NCBI RefSeq assembly: GCF_954871325.1
Contig: NC_088775.1
Location: forward strand, 59,931,561 to 59,995,560
DNA: 64,000 nucleotides
From: Gordionus sp. m RMFG-2023
Taxonomy: Eukaryota > Nematomorpha > Gordioida > Chordodea > Parachordodidae
Reading direction: 5' to 3'
Shown here: one piece after another, positions 23,663-33,771 of the stretch
Layout of the letters: each line of letters opens with the position of its first letter
Position numbering within the stretch: position 1 is the first letter of the stretch
Notes under the pieces: model-generated
What the model was told of the DNA's origin: nothing
The model's database searches: none
Seen by the model: only the letters and a program-made list of their open reading frames with translations
Program-made: the position numbers and the translations under genes

Positions 23663-23794
23663 ATGTCAATCAAGAAACATTATTCTAGAGCTGATGATGC
23701 TGAGACGATTTTTTTGAATTTCCAGTCAAATTTTTTAGGTCGTAAAGGATATTTGCCCGTTGGCGCCTTTTTTAAACTCCATTTTAAAAAATAA
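23663..23794 (+). CDS. 43-codon open frame at the start of the MULE
   Basis: ATG to TAA with a composition less A/T-skewed than its surroundings. The product begins MSIKKHYSRADDAETIF and ends LPVGAFFKLHFKK. No domain is recognised. It lies 120 bp inside the left TIR, and the next repeat unit begins with an AG|GTTCAT donor-like site just past its stop. It could be the first exon of the MULE gene, with an alternative exit before the stop, or an independent small frame. Transcript evidence is lacking, so confidence is low. Confidence 0.35.
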   Translation: MSIKKHYSRADDAETIFLNFQSNFLGRKGYLPVGAFFKLHFKK

Positions 23795-23800
23795 ATACAG

Positions 23801-24380
23801 GTTCATATTCATATATTTTACATTATAAATTTTATTTTATTATAGAAAATAAAAGAAGCTACAAATTTATCATTGATTCAAGAAGCTAAAGATTTATTAT
23901 TGATTCAAGAAGCTAAAGATTTAAAAATACAGGTTCATATTAATATATTTTACATTATAAATTTTATTTTATTTAAGAAAATAAAAGAAAAGATTTATCA
24001 TTGATTCAAGAAGCTAATCATTGATTCAAGAAGCTAAAGATTTAAAAACAGGTTCATATTAATATATTTTACATTCTAAATTTTATTTTATTTTAGAAAA
24101 TAAAAGAAGCTAAAGATTTATTATTGATTCAAGAAGCTAATCATTGATTCAAGAAGCTAAAGATTTAAAAACAGGTTCATATTAATATATTTTACATTAT
24201 AAATTTTATTTTATTTTAGAAAATAAAAGAAGGCTAAAGATTTATCATTGATTCAAGAAGCTAAAGATTTATTATTGATTCAAGAAGCTAAAGATTTATC
24301 ATTGATTCAAGAAGCTAAAGATTTAAAAACAGGTTCATATTAATATATTTTACACTATAGTTTTATATATTTATTTTAAT
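23801..24380 (+). repeat. Tandem exon/intron-like units in the MULE
   Basis: GTTCATATTAATATATTTTA opens five units at 23801, 23933, 24052, 24175 and 24333. In the first four, 45 bp later the unit reaches TTATTTTATTTTAG or a close form and continues with AAAATAAAAGAAGCT. Each therefore looks like a 45-nt GT-AG intron followed by an exon made of a 27-bp (nine-codon) repeat reading KDLSLIQEA. The first exon-like unit (23846-23932) is open for 29 codons; later ones are not divisible by three or contain stops. A plain minisatellite is the simpler alternative, but the 45-nt size equals an intron in the downstream gene (26403-26447). Confidence 0.8.
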
Positions 24381-24381
24381 T

Positions 24382-25400
24382 ATGTCATTATATCTTAATG
24401 CTAAATTTAATTCTATACATGAATTAAACGATGCCATATCTATATATGAAAAAGAATTTTTTTTTAACATAGTTATTAATAAATCAGACTTATTAAAGGA
24501 ACCTTATAGCAAAGCATTTATAGCTCAATATAAATATAATAGAGTTTATTATATATGTAAATATGGACTGAAAAAAAAATAAGTCTAGAGTATAAGATCC
24601 TCATCTAGTCTTCGCAAGGAATGTATTTTTATGTTCACAGTCTTTCTTCAGTGTGATAAACTAAATGTGTATTCTTTAGATATTGTCACATTTGTAAAAG
24701 ATCATAAAAACCATGATCTAGGTTAGACATATTTATTTGATTTTTAACTAACATGATTTATATAATCAGATAAAAAAACTATGAGATGCTCTCTAAACAA
24801 AGAAGGCTTTCTCCAATAAAAAAACAAATTGTGGAGCAAGCTATCACTTTTAAAGCTAATAAGGTGAAAATACAAGAATATGTTCTTAATTCGATGACTC
24901 TGAGAGATATTCATAATATTTCAGCCAAATTAAACAAGCCATCTGATAATGTATTACTTGATGTAATAAATCAACTCAGGGAAGATAATGGAGCTGTTGT
25001 GGAAATCCTAGAAAATGATAGTGAATTGTTGGGCATTTACTTTCAAGATGCATGCTCCATTATCTTAAATATTATCCTGAGGTGATATTCAGATGCTACC
25101 TACAAATTAAACAATCTAGGTATGCCACTGTTTATTCTACTTGTAATAGATAGTCATGGACAATCTCAAATTGTCGCTTTATGGCTTGTAAAGGCGAAAT
25201 CATATTTTTGTGTTAAAAATATGTGCATGATGCTTGGTACCAGATGAAAAAATCGTCTGCAGGAAAATGGCTGATGTTAAATTGTTTTATATATTTTCTT
25301 CAAGATACATTTAAAATATTTGCCTTTAAAATGCCATCTCCGAGAAATAATGAATGCCATATCTTTATTTGAATGGAAAACAGGCCTATTTAATCTTTTA
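24382..25400 (+). pseudogene. MULE transposase relic (FAR1-like domain plus catalytic start)
   Basis: The open frame at 24382-24582 (66 codons) has FNSIHELNDAISIYEKEF and ends NRVYYICKYGLKKK. This is the pattern of the FAR1/WRKY-like DNA-binding domain at the front of MULE transposases and ZSWIM1/3-type relatives, and a shifted frame continues with the Cys/His part (CIFMFTVFLQCD, then FVKDHKNHDL). The open frame at 24786-25085 holds SNVKIQEYV-like and MTLRDIHNI segments. Across a frameshift at 25070-25200 lies SDATYKLNNLGMPLFILLVI then DSHGQSQIVALWLV, the strand that bears the first catalytic Asp of the MULE DDE core. The remaining catalytic Asp/Glu and the SWIM zinc finger are not found; the sequence runs into a LINE fragment near 25400. 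Confidence 0.75.
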
Positions 25401-25404
25401 TATT

Positions 25405-25790
25405 TTATAGATATCAATAAAAATCACTTTATCATCATTGGAGGAGACCTTAACATGAAATTATGTAATGAAATCACTAATTCTCTTATTGGTTTTGCTA
25501 CTTTAAATAATCAACTTTTTATAAACAAAGAAACAATAAATATCACACATACTTCAAACCCTCAAACAAATATACTCCTATAATCCTTAAAAAATATAAT
25601 ATCTCTAATCTTAATTTACCAACCCCAGCAAATAATTTTCTACATAATTTGAATCAAATCAACAATAATGACTCATGGTTAAACATTTCAAACTCAATTA
25701 TCAAAACAGCAAATACCCATCTTAATATTAATTATCAATATCTATACATAATGTACATAAATACAAATGTGTTATTTTAATTATTTCTGC
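25405..25790 (+). pseudogene. LINE endonuclease fragment inside the MULE
   Basis: Plus strand HFIIIGGDLNMKLCNE near 25428-25475 shows the GDLN motif of AP-type LINE endonucleases. A following segment reads GFATLNNQLFINKE and THTSNPQTNILL, the position where such enzymes have T....G...S.LD. After the stop, NLNLPTPANNFLHNLN-like linker residues continue to about 25790. The RT is absent. The family is not that of the RTE-like LINEs elsewhere in the window. The start is in frame with the preceding MULE open frame by chance, so the 87-codon frame 25320-25583 is a chimera. Confidence 0.55.
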
Positions 25791-25916
25791 TAGCAATATA
25801 ATTATACATGAATGGGTTTAAATTTAATCGTCAATATGTGTCATTAAATCATCACAACACAAATTCTCATTAAATATTTTCTTTGTTATTTTTTATTTTT
25901 CAATATTATTTTTTAG

Positions 25917-26656
25917 ATGTTACAAGAAAAGGTATAGTTTTAAAAAAAATTAATTATATATTTATCAAGATGACACAATTAAATCAGGACAGAAAAAATG
26001 TTAATACTTTTAAAAATTTATTAAATAACTTTAAACAGTTCCTAGGTCAAGTGAAAAGTTTCATTCTAGTACCATAAAAGGTATACAATGGATTTTATTA
26101 TTAAATAATATTCCTTTTTTTAGATGATGAGGAAAATTTTCAAGAACCAGCTATTAAAAATCTAAAGCTTAATGCGGAAGAAAATCATATGAAGGGTAAT
26201 ATTTTCATATATTTAATATTAAATCCTTTTTGAAAATATCTAGTTATGAATATACTGAATTCGATAGTTTGAGAGGATTATAATTGTATAAACAAAAAAG
26301 GTATAATAAAAAAAATCTAATATACATATTTTTTAGATGATGGAGTTAAGACACCAGAAAAAGCATCGAAAATGCTAGAGCCTGATGACATTCGACCTTT
26401 TGGTAACATTTTTAAGATTTGATAAAATCAATTTTTTAATTTAATAGGTGCCCCGCCGGAGAGGACGGGCATGGCTCAAAATGCCGTTTATGGTACAGAG
26501 GTGGAGATAGTTGCAATGACAACTATGCTCCAGACAAATATTTTAATACATACTATTTATAAATGGGCATACTATATGCCCATTAAAAAATTTAATGTAA
26601 ATATTTATTTAATAAATCATAGCGAACATATTGATCGCATAATTAATTTTAATTAA
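25917..26656 (+). CDS. Phase-matched four-exon model ending in an OTU-like domain
   Basis: Exons 25917-25931, 26124-26195, 26337-26402 and 26448-26656 are each preceded by a T-rich tract and TAG. The first three are followed by GTAT/GTAA. Each starts with the last two bases of a codon; the first three end with the first base of the next (phase 1), so all four share one uninterrupted frame to TAA. Introns are 192, 141 and 45 nt. The last exon reads GTEVEIVAMTTMLQTNI, a W-containing stretch, then IYLINHSEHID. This resembles the C-terminal half of OTU cysteine proteases (G.EVEI.A...LL..I ... W ... IYL.....HY), where the His is catalytic. The N-terminal half with DGNC is not seen. Start codon and upstream exons are unknown. 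OTU proteases (deubiquitinases in cells) occur in several transposon groups; any role here is inference. Confidence 0.5.
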
Positions 26657-26730
26657 TATTTATATCGCATATAGCATATATTATTTATATCGCATATAGC
26701 ATATATTATTTATATCGCATATATTATTAA
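26655..26730 (+). repeat. Tandem ATTTATATCGCATATAGCATATATT
   Basis: About three copies of a 25-bp unit (ATTTATATCGCATATAGC core) directly after the OTU-like stop codon. Confidence 0.85.
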
Positions 26731-26939
26731 TTGATTTTTTTATCTTTATATTTACAAATTAAATAAAGGATTTTAATAAATCATTCTAAAAATCGTTTCT
26801 AACTTTGAGCAGTAACGTGATAATAGATAGTGCAAGATTTATATGTTAATCTTTGATATTTTCGAATTAAACCTTAAATAAATATATAAATTTTTAACAC
26901 TTAATATTAAATCTAATAATTTCTAAAGAGAATAAGGCA

Positions 26940-27352
26940 AAATTGCCTTAAATATCATAGGACATAGAAAAAATAATATTTATTATTCATACGTCAGTTA
27001 TAAATGCCAATTCACTAAATTTATTATATTTAATATTTATATGTCAGTCATAAACGTCAATATCACTAAAAATGTAATATTTAATATATGCACGTCAGTC
27101 ATAAACGTCAATATCACTAAATATAGGAGTATATAAAAAAATGGAGTATTTTTAATTGCCTTAAATATCATAGGTAATATTTATTATTCATACGTCAGTT
27201 ATAAATGCCAATTGACTATATTTATTATATTTAATATTTATATGTCAGTCATAAACGTCAATATCACTAAAAATGTAATATTTAATATATGCACGTCAGT
27301 CATAAACGTCAATATCACTAAATATTGGAGTATATAAAAAAATGGAGTATTT
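26940..27352 (+). repeat. ~205-bp tandem duplication at the MULE right end
   Basis: AATTGCCTTAAATATCATAG begins both copies (about 26939 and 27153). Each copy ends GGAGTATATAAAAAAATGGA then GTATTTTT, the inner TIR motif. Within each, GTCAGTYATAAAYGYCAATA plus TCACTAAA occurs three times, giving six in all. The copies differ at few positions, so the duplication is recent. Confidence 0.9.
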
Positions 27353-27739
27353 TTAAAACATTACACCGGGCTTAGGGAAATTTTTTCAAAATTATTGTGG
27401 GTTTGGACATGGCTTTGATTTTTTAATATTAAATATTAGCCATAGGTAGGCATGTGCGCCGCCGGTCAAATACGCCGCGCCGGTGAATTTTAACCGTCAA
27501 AAAAATGTCGGCGCTCAACACGCCGCCGCCGATGTAAAAATTCGGTGGCGTGACGGCGTGATGCATATTTTTTACTATTAAAAATAATATTTATTTTATA
27601 TATTATTTATTAATTGTAATTAGAAGAAAAATAATATAAAATATTGTTTGAATTATTAAAAAATGCGATTTTATTTTTTAAAATTTATAAATATTATTTG
27701 CTATAAAAACTTTTGATTTGTAACAATCCATATAATAAA

Positions 27740-27795
27740 CGTTCACCCACTTTGGGCAGTGTGACCAACGTGCTAGATAAGATAAGATTAGGCTA
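27740..27795 (+). mobile_element. SINE-like 3' end (copy 2 of 3), 5'-truncated
   Basis: TTTGGGCAGTGTGACCAACG then TGCTAGATAAGATAAGATTA matches the minus strand of 49636-49705 (TTTTGGGCAGGTCCATGACC, AACGTGC, (GATAA)n). Only the last ~30 bp plus a short tail are present, as expected of 5'-truncated target-primed insertions. Confidence 0.6.
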
Positions 27796-28011
27796 GTAAT
27801 TTACAGAAAAGGTATTGAAATTTGAAACATTATTATATATTTTATTCTTTTAATTTTTGATGCTTTAAATATTTTGTATAAGACCTTCAATTATTATATA
27901 AGGAGTAATATAATATTTTCTTAATGCAATCTACAACTCATCATATAATAAATATTTTTAATCATAAAAGGAAATTTTAATTAATGATTTTTATTTTATT
28001 ACCATTATAAC

Positions 28012-30246
28012 CAGTGGCGTAGCCAGAATTTATCCATGGGAGGGGGGGGGGGGTTTAAAATTTTTTTGGGGGGCGAAGCCCCCAAACTCTACTTTTAAAT
28101 ATTGGCAATATTATGTGCTTTATTAGTGTCTAATCACTATAGTAACAAGCATGAATAAAATAATTAGTAACAATTTTGTCTAAATTTATGATTAATAAGC
28201 GACTGAACACTGAAAACATTATTCTAAAAATTTAATCTATGTTTAGTCAATTGTAAATTAATCCATATAGTTTAGAAAGAAAAAAATTTGCTCCCCGAAC
28301 CTTACATTTTATAAGATCACTCAATATACCTGATTGAGTGTTAAAAATAATTCTTTTTTAAATTTTAGATATAGATTTTATTTATTATTAAAATACTTTA
28401 GTATAAATAAAATCTCTTTATTTTATGCATTTATTTTAATGATAATATACAATAAAATAAATTTCAAAATGTAGAAATTTTTATGTAGATTATTATATTA
28501 AAAATTTATTGTAAATAACTATATTTAAAAAATATATAATTCAATAAAATATAAGTAATTCTTGTACGGTATTTTAAAAAATATAATTTAACAATTATAA
28601 TTAATACAAAATAATCTATAAATATTTCTTATTGCAAAAGCAATACTTTTATTAAAAATACATAAATATTATGACTAAGAATTCATTATAATTAAGTTTT
28701 GCATATAAAAATTTTATGACTAAGAAAATATGATAATCATAGATTTGAATTTATAAAGAGAGGTCTACTTTTCTCTGAGATTTGGCTAATTCATCTAGAA
28801 TCAAATTTTTATCTAGAATAATCTCCTTATAAATATTTAAAAGGGCTAATCCATTTAAACGGTTTTCACCGGTGCTATTTCTTAAATAGGTTTTTAACCT
28901 TTTCAAAGTTGAAAAAGACCTTTCATTGGTGCCGTTACTAATCGGTAAAGTAGCTAAAATAATAAGTAATGTTTTGATATAGCGAATCTAAAGTGCAATT
29001 ACACAAGGAAAGAGCCTGCAAAGCATTTTTAGGTCTCAAAGAGTACTCTATTCTGTCAAGATTTTTATACCAAAATCTGACATCAACTTATCATACGATC
29101 CTGATAAATCATCAGAATAAAACTCTGAGATTTTCTTAATATCCTCTCGCGTTTCATGTGTAATCAACAATTCAGACTCAACCGGCAGAAGAAAATAAAA
29201 ACTTTTTAAAATAAAATTATGACTAATAAATCTTTCTTTTAATTGAAATAAAAATGTGTCAATAAGGGGAATAAAAATATTTATTTTATAAAAATCCTCA
29301 ATCGAAGAGGCATCAATATTTAAGCGATTTGACTGTCTAGAAACTACTCTAGGTTTAAAAATTTCAATCCCAAACAAATTAGCGATCTCCTTTACTTTCT
29401 TGTAAATAACATGAAATTTTTCATCCACATTTTCTCTGATATTTGTTAATATTTAAACAATATCCTTTGCCCTATTCATAACCTCTCTTAAATCCAAATT
29501 AATTTTTTGAAGTATTTTTCTAAAATCATAAGTATAATTAAATAAAAAATATACACATTGAATTGATATTAATGGCATAATTCGAATGAAAATATAATTT
29601 ACAAATAAAAAAATAGAACTCAATTATATTATAAAATATCATACCATCATTTGATGATTTTCCAGCCAAATCAACTGAGAGCTCAGATTCTTTAATAAAA
29701 CATAATTTTTCTAATTATAAAAAATTAAGAGAATTATAAATGATAATTTAGAATTATACCATTATCATTTGATGATTTTATTTTAGCTAACTCATTTGTT
29801 TTCCCTGAGTATGTTGGTTGTATTTCTAATTGCAAGATTTAAATAAAATGAGGATTTTGTTATTTCTAAATCAAATTACATAAATTTTCTAAATCAATTT
29901 AAATTTACATTTATTTAGTAAAAATTTTCTAATATCCATGTGGGAATTAAAAAAAATTTTAAAAACTATCTAAACTTAGTTTAACAATTTAAATTTTATT
30001 ATTAAATTTAAAATATCTAATTAAACAATAAAAATATATTTACAATATATATTTAATTGTTATTTAATATTTTATAGTTCATAAAAATATATTTCATTTT
30101 AATATCGTATATATTATTTATTTTATTTCTAAATTGAAACAGTTTTTTAAATAAAATTTAAAAAAATTTTAAAAAAAAATTTTTTTTGAGGGGTGATGGG
30201 GGGGGTTTCAACCCCAAACCCCCCCCCCCCCTTGTCTACGCCACTG
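28012..30246 (-). mobile_element. hAT transposon (CAGTGGCGTAG family) with exact target duplication
   Basis: Left CAGTGGCGTAGCCAG and right TTGTCTACGCCACTG form the TIR. ATTATAAC is present on both sides (28004-28011, 30247-30254). Long G and C runs lie just inside the ends (G12 at 28042-28053, C13 at 30219-30231), and a GGGGGCGAAGCCCCC hairpin lies at 28069-28083. The transposase relic is on the minus strand. It is 2,235 bp, inserted into the hAT at 27447-31587, hence younger than it. Related ends occur at 58163 and 62970. Confidence 0.93.
28752..29428 (-). pseudogene. hAT transposase C-terminal half (TTF/ZMYM-like group)
   Basis: The minus-strand open stretch 29048-29428 (126 codons) reads ANLFGIEIFKPRVVSRQSNR and DFYKINIFIPLIDTFLFQL, which resembles the region before the dimerisation domain in animal hAT proteins annotated as TTF-type or ZMYM1-like. 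After a frame break near 29040 it continues LLIILATLPISNGTNERSFS and TLKRLKTYLRNSTGENRLNG, ending with a stop near 28752. That is a nearly intact hAT dimerisation domain. The N-terminal half is not readable in 29430-30180. Members of this group are usually 600-800 residues, so over half is lost. Confidence 0.88.
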
Positions 30247-30299
30247 ATTATAACTTATATAAACATAGCAGGACTAAATTAATTATAATGGATGCAGCA

Positions 30300-31315
30300 T
30301 TGCAATACCCTGTAACAAAATACAATAATATATCATTGCAAGCAAAACCTTCTTTTGCACATGGAAACATTTTGGATTCCTTAATATTAAAAACTGACAC
30401 AAATAAAGAGAACCAGTGTTGCTGCTCTTTTTTAAAAAATATTTACACATCAAACATAATAAAACATTTACATGACTTATCATGTAAAGAAGAAATATCT
30501 AAATAAATTAACGAAAATCCTATAAATATTCTATTAAATAGAATGGAGAAACGGAATCTCAAGTTATTTAACTCCGATTTGAGCTTGATGCATGAACTTT
30601 TAAATTTTCTTAAAACCTTCAAAAAACTGTTGAATTTTTATCCATTCAAAAAGGAGTTACTATAAATTTATCCTCATCATTTCGTAGTAAAATTAAAAAT
30701 CATTTAATTGTAAAAGAATATGATAGTCCTCCCATAGCATCCCTTAAACAAAATATGCTTACCAAATTTGATCATAGATATTTAATAATCGATCTTCAGA
30801 GTATTTTAAATACATAAATTAACTTTTTTTAATATTATTTCTCTTTGTTTTATTTACTTAGGTGTTAGGAGAATTTTTGGATCCTCATTTTCAATCGATA
30901 AACATAGTAAATGAATATTAAAAGGAAAAAAATATAACTCCAGTGCAATTTTATGTCAACAAGCTACCTCTCTGTTGCCTTACACCGACAAATTAACCGA
31001 ATGTTAAAAGACGAAAGTTGCTTCAGAATTCGAGTATCTTAAGTCATTGGCTACGAAACATTCATCTATTCATAACAATGATCTGGAATAAAAAGACTAT
31101 TTAACTAGTCTAGAAAAAGAGTGTTATTCATTATTTCGCCTTATAATTTAAAAATAAAAGATGACTTAGATTTTTGGAAGATAAGGGTATTGGAACTTCC
31201 TAAACTTTCAATATTATCTAGAAGGGTCCTGTGCGTTTCAGCTATGAGCACACCCAACGAGTGTGTATTATCCATATCTGGACTCACTCTGAACTCTCAT
31301 TATTATGTCCTATAA
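30300..31315 (+). pseudogene. Transposase relic of the outer hAT
   Basis: In 30690-30790 the plus strand reads VKEYDSPPIASLKQNMLTKF then DHRY. At 30865-30905 VLGEFLDPHFQSI corresponds to the LDPRFK position. The open stretch at 31121-31315 contains DLDFWKIRVLELPKLSILSR, then LCVSAMSTPNECVLSISGLT. This is the hAT C-terminal domain (D...WW......P.L..LAR..L.vpATS.pSERvFS..GL). Stops and frame changes separate the blocks. The first block at 30300-30500 is not assigned. The family is like the fragment at 6544-6990. Confidence 0.78.
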
Positions 31316-31744
31316 ATTTAAATAAAATGATATTTATACATGATAATTATAACTTAATAAAATCATCAAATTTTAGTTATAAAACATAATAAAGCATAAA
31401 TTTTATTTTAAAAGTGTTTCTAAATTTATAATTTTAATTTAAAAAAAAATTTAATTTGGAAAAATATTTGATGCCGCCGCGCCGCCGCCAATTTTTGTGG
31501 CGGCGTCTAAATCGATTTGCCACCACCAGCCGATCGTTTTAAAAAATGAAACACCGCCGTCGATAATGCTGTCGGCGCACATGTCTAGCCATAGGTAATT
31601 AATAATATTTTAACAAAGAATTTTGATATGGGTATCAAGTAAAAGCTAATTTAAATATTTTTTTAATCAAAAAATAGTATTCAATTAATATTAATGGGTT
31701 GAACTTGGCCTGCCTTAAGGGGGGGGGGGGGGTAATAAGTATAA

Positions 31745-31918
31745 AAATTGGATATGGTATTTAAATAAAGGTAATATCCATTGCAAGAGAACGAATAAAA
31801 TTCTCATTCCCCGTAATTTTTGACGGGTTTATCTACTAGTATTATAAAAGGGCCATTATTATATATAGTATAATATTACTACAACAACCAAAATTATTGT
31901 GATAAGTCCAACACAGGG
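31745..31918 (+). repeat. hAT-like end, inverted relative to 33357-33610
   Basis: GCAAGAGAACGAATAAAATT plus CTCATT (31779-31804) and flanking sequence is the inverted counterpart of 33541-33600, over about 85-100 bp. The arm ends near 31918 with GTCCAACACAGG, weakly like a CCCAACTCTG terminus. A G14 run lies just left (31719-31732). Confidence 0.6.
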
Positions 31919-32639
31919 GTAGACAGGCCATAAGAACACATGGGCATTTTATCCACGAGGCCATGAAATGTGGATTTTTAAGGCCTATCAGTAAAAATAT
32001 GAAATAAAGAGGCCGGTCAGAAAAAAATAATATAATATATATTATTTCTTTTTATCATATAAGTTATGACTTTCTCCTATTCATATTCTAATATTTTATT
32101 TATTACATATTAATATATTTCTTTAAGATTATCATTTATATATTGATATTTAATGAGTTTTTTCATAAAAAAAAGCTTGTCCGTTTAAATGAAAGTCAAG
32201 TTTTGATTAATTTTTTTTATACATTCTTTTATAATTTATTATTTAAATAGAATCAATTATTTAAAATATTAAATCAACAATATCCATGTAATAATATGCA
32301 TATTTGAAATAATACCGTTGTTAGTTAAAATAAATCCTACAACGGATCAGACCACAATGAAGTACTTATCAATTTTTGAAAATTGAAATCATGGGAATTT
32401 CCTTGAGATGATACCAAGAAACATAATAAAAAATGACAAAATGCTTAATCACCATTTAGAAAAGCTATTTTCAGGAACCAAATTAGAAAAAAAGATAAAA
32501 TTCCCGATTAATCATATTCCAAGGTAAGAAGTTCTCTAGTTAAATTAGTAATTTAATATTAAAAAAGGGAGATAGGTAACTATTTATTGCAGATATATAG
32601 TACAAGATAGATCTTGGCGAAAATAATTTTTGGCTAAAG

Positions 32640-32760
32640 GAGGCTGCTAATTCTCCAAGAAATAGGTGAAACAAGGTGGTGGGCACGTGGAAAAGACATT
32701 AGATAGTTATATGATGAAGAGAGCTTACTCCCGAATGATATAAAGTAAAAATCAACCTTT
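32640..32760 (+). pseudogene. Possible hAT fragment
   Basis: A short plus-strand read GETRWWARGKDI then LYDEESLLPNDIK contains the TRW motif found in hAT transposases before the C-terminal region. Only this motif supports the call. The surrounding 31920-33356 shows nothing else recognisable. Confidence 0.3.
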
Positions 32761-33356
32761 TAGCTAAATCTTAATTGAGAATCTGAGCAAATATAAAACG
32801 TTAAATCCGCTTTAATTTTTTTTGATATAATGGGGCCCGTTATATTTTCAAACTAACAATTGAAAACATATCAGCTTGAAGAATGATTGAATATGCCAAG
32901 TCTTCTGTTATAACCTTCACATCCATTCGAAATAAAGCTATGAAAATGGCTGCAAATTTAAAAAATTATATTCCTGATTTAAAGCTGCCAAATAATCCTA
33001 TTAATCTTTATATTTTTAAATAATTTCACCCTTCTATTAATCAAATGATAAATATTTAACAACCATAAGATTTTTGATGAATAAAGAGCTTATGTACAAT
33101 ATTTCTATCCAATTTGATGAAATCAATATTTAATATATTTCAGGCCTTGTAGAAAGTTTCACAATTAAAAAATGTATTCAGTGACAAATTACGACATGAA
33201 TTGTCAGGTTAATGAAAAAAATATTGATGATATAATTTTTGATAGTAAGGAGTTTAAAAATGGTTGAAATATCACAAGATAATAGTAACTTCAACCAAGA
33301 AATCAATACTTAATATGTATCTATGAGATTCTTTGACGCTATGTTATGCATACAAC

Positions 33357-33620
33357 CAGAGTTGGGCATGTTACTTGATAAAGGTTAATGGTTACCATTA
33401 TGAAATATAACTTTAATTTATAATCGTCACTTCAAAAAAAGTTAACAGTTATGTTATCTTTATTTAGAACATATAACAGTTACAAAAATGTTCTTCGTAT
33501 TATAATTAAAAACTAATAGATAAGCAGTCAAAGATGACGCGAAATGAGAATTTTATTCGTTCTCTTGCGATTGATGTTACCTTTTATTTAAATACCTATT
33601 CAAAATGCAACGTTTATTTG
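33357..33620 (+). mobile_element. hAT left end (CAGAGTTGGGCATG), partner not found
   Basis: CAGAGTTGGGCATGTTACTT followed by repeated GTTA/GTAAC motifs is typical of a hAT terminus. CATACAAC precedes it. Its 33500-33610 part pairs as an inverted repeat with 31745-31850. No right end with the same duplication was found, perhaps because younger elements (33772, 36515) interrupt it. Confidence 0.5.
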
Positions 33621-33771
33621 GAAGAGATTCAATTTTTTCAAAACAGTATTTAAAATGCAAACAATATATTTACCCAGTAAAAATTTGTTAAACAGTGAAT
33701 ATGAAAGGATTAAAAATATAATAACCGAAAGTTAAGATAAAAATAAATAATTTAACCCTTATTGATGTGGG

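Larger units (their letters stand above)
23512..27359 (+). mobile_element. Mutator-like element (MULE) with OTU-like gene
   Basis: GTTTTAAAAATACTCCATTT followed by TTTTATATACTCC at 23512-23543 is matched in reverse complement at about 27327-27359, a 32-33-bp terminal inverted repeat. Inside, on the plus strand: a 43-codon open frame, tandem exon-like repeats, a FAR1-like DNA-binding and MULE transposase relic (24382-25400), a LINE fragment, then a phase-matched four-exon model ending in an OTU-like domain. Near the right end a ~205-bp block containing the inner TIR motif is duplicated. No clear 9-11-bp target duplication was found. The family call rests on the TIR plus the transposase motifs. 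Confidence 0.75.
27447..31587 (+). mobile_element. hAT transposon with exact target duplication, split by another hAT
   Basis: TIRs TAGGCATGTGCGCCG (left) and TAGACATGTGCGCCG (right, reverse complement) lie between exact copies of GCCATAGG (27439-27446 and 31588-31595). GCCGCCG-rich subterminal zones (27450-27560, 31475-31585) mark both ends. Its transposase relic lies in the right part, because the left part is interrupted by the hAT at 28012-30246. A short SINE-like tail (27740-27795) is also inserted. Without the guest it would be about 1.9 kb. Confidence 0.92.

Noticed and set aside
26940-27352. CRISPR-like array, because of six similar ~28-bp repeats
   Set aside because: The spacers are themselves repeated between copies and lie at a transposon end in eukaryotic DNA; it is a tandem duplication.
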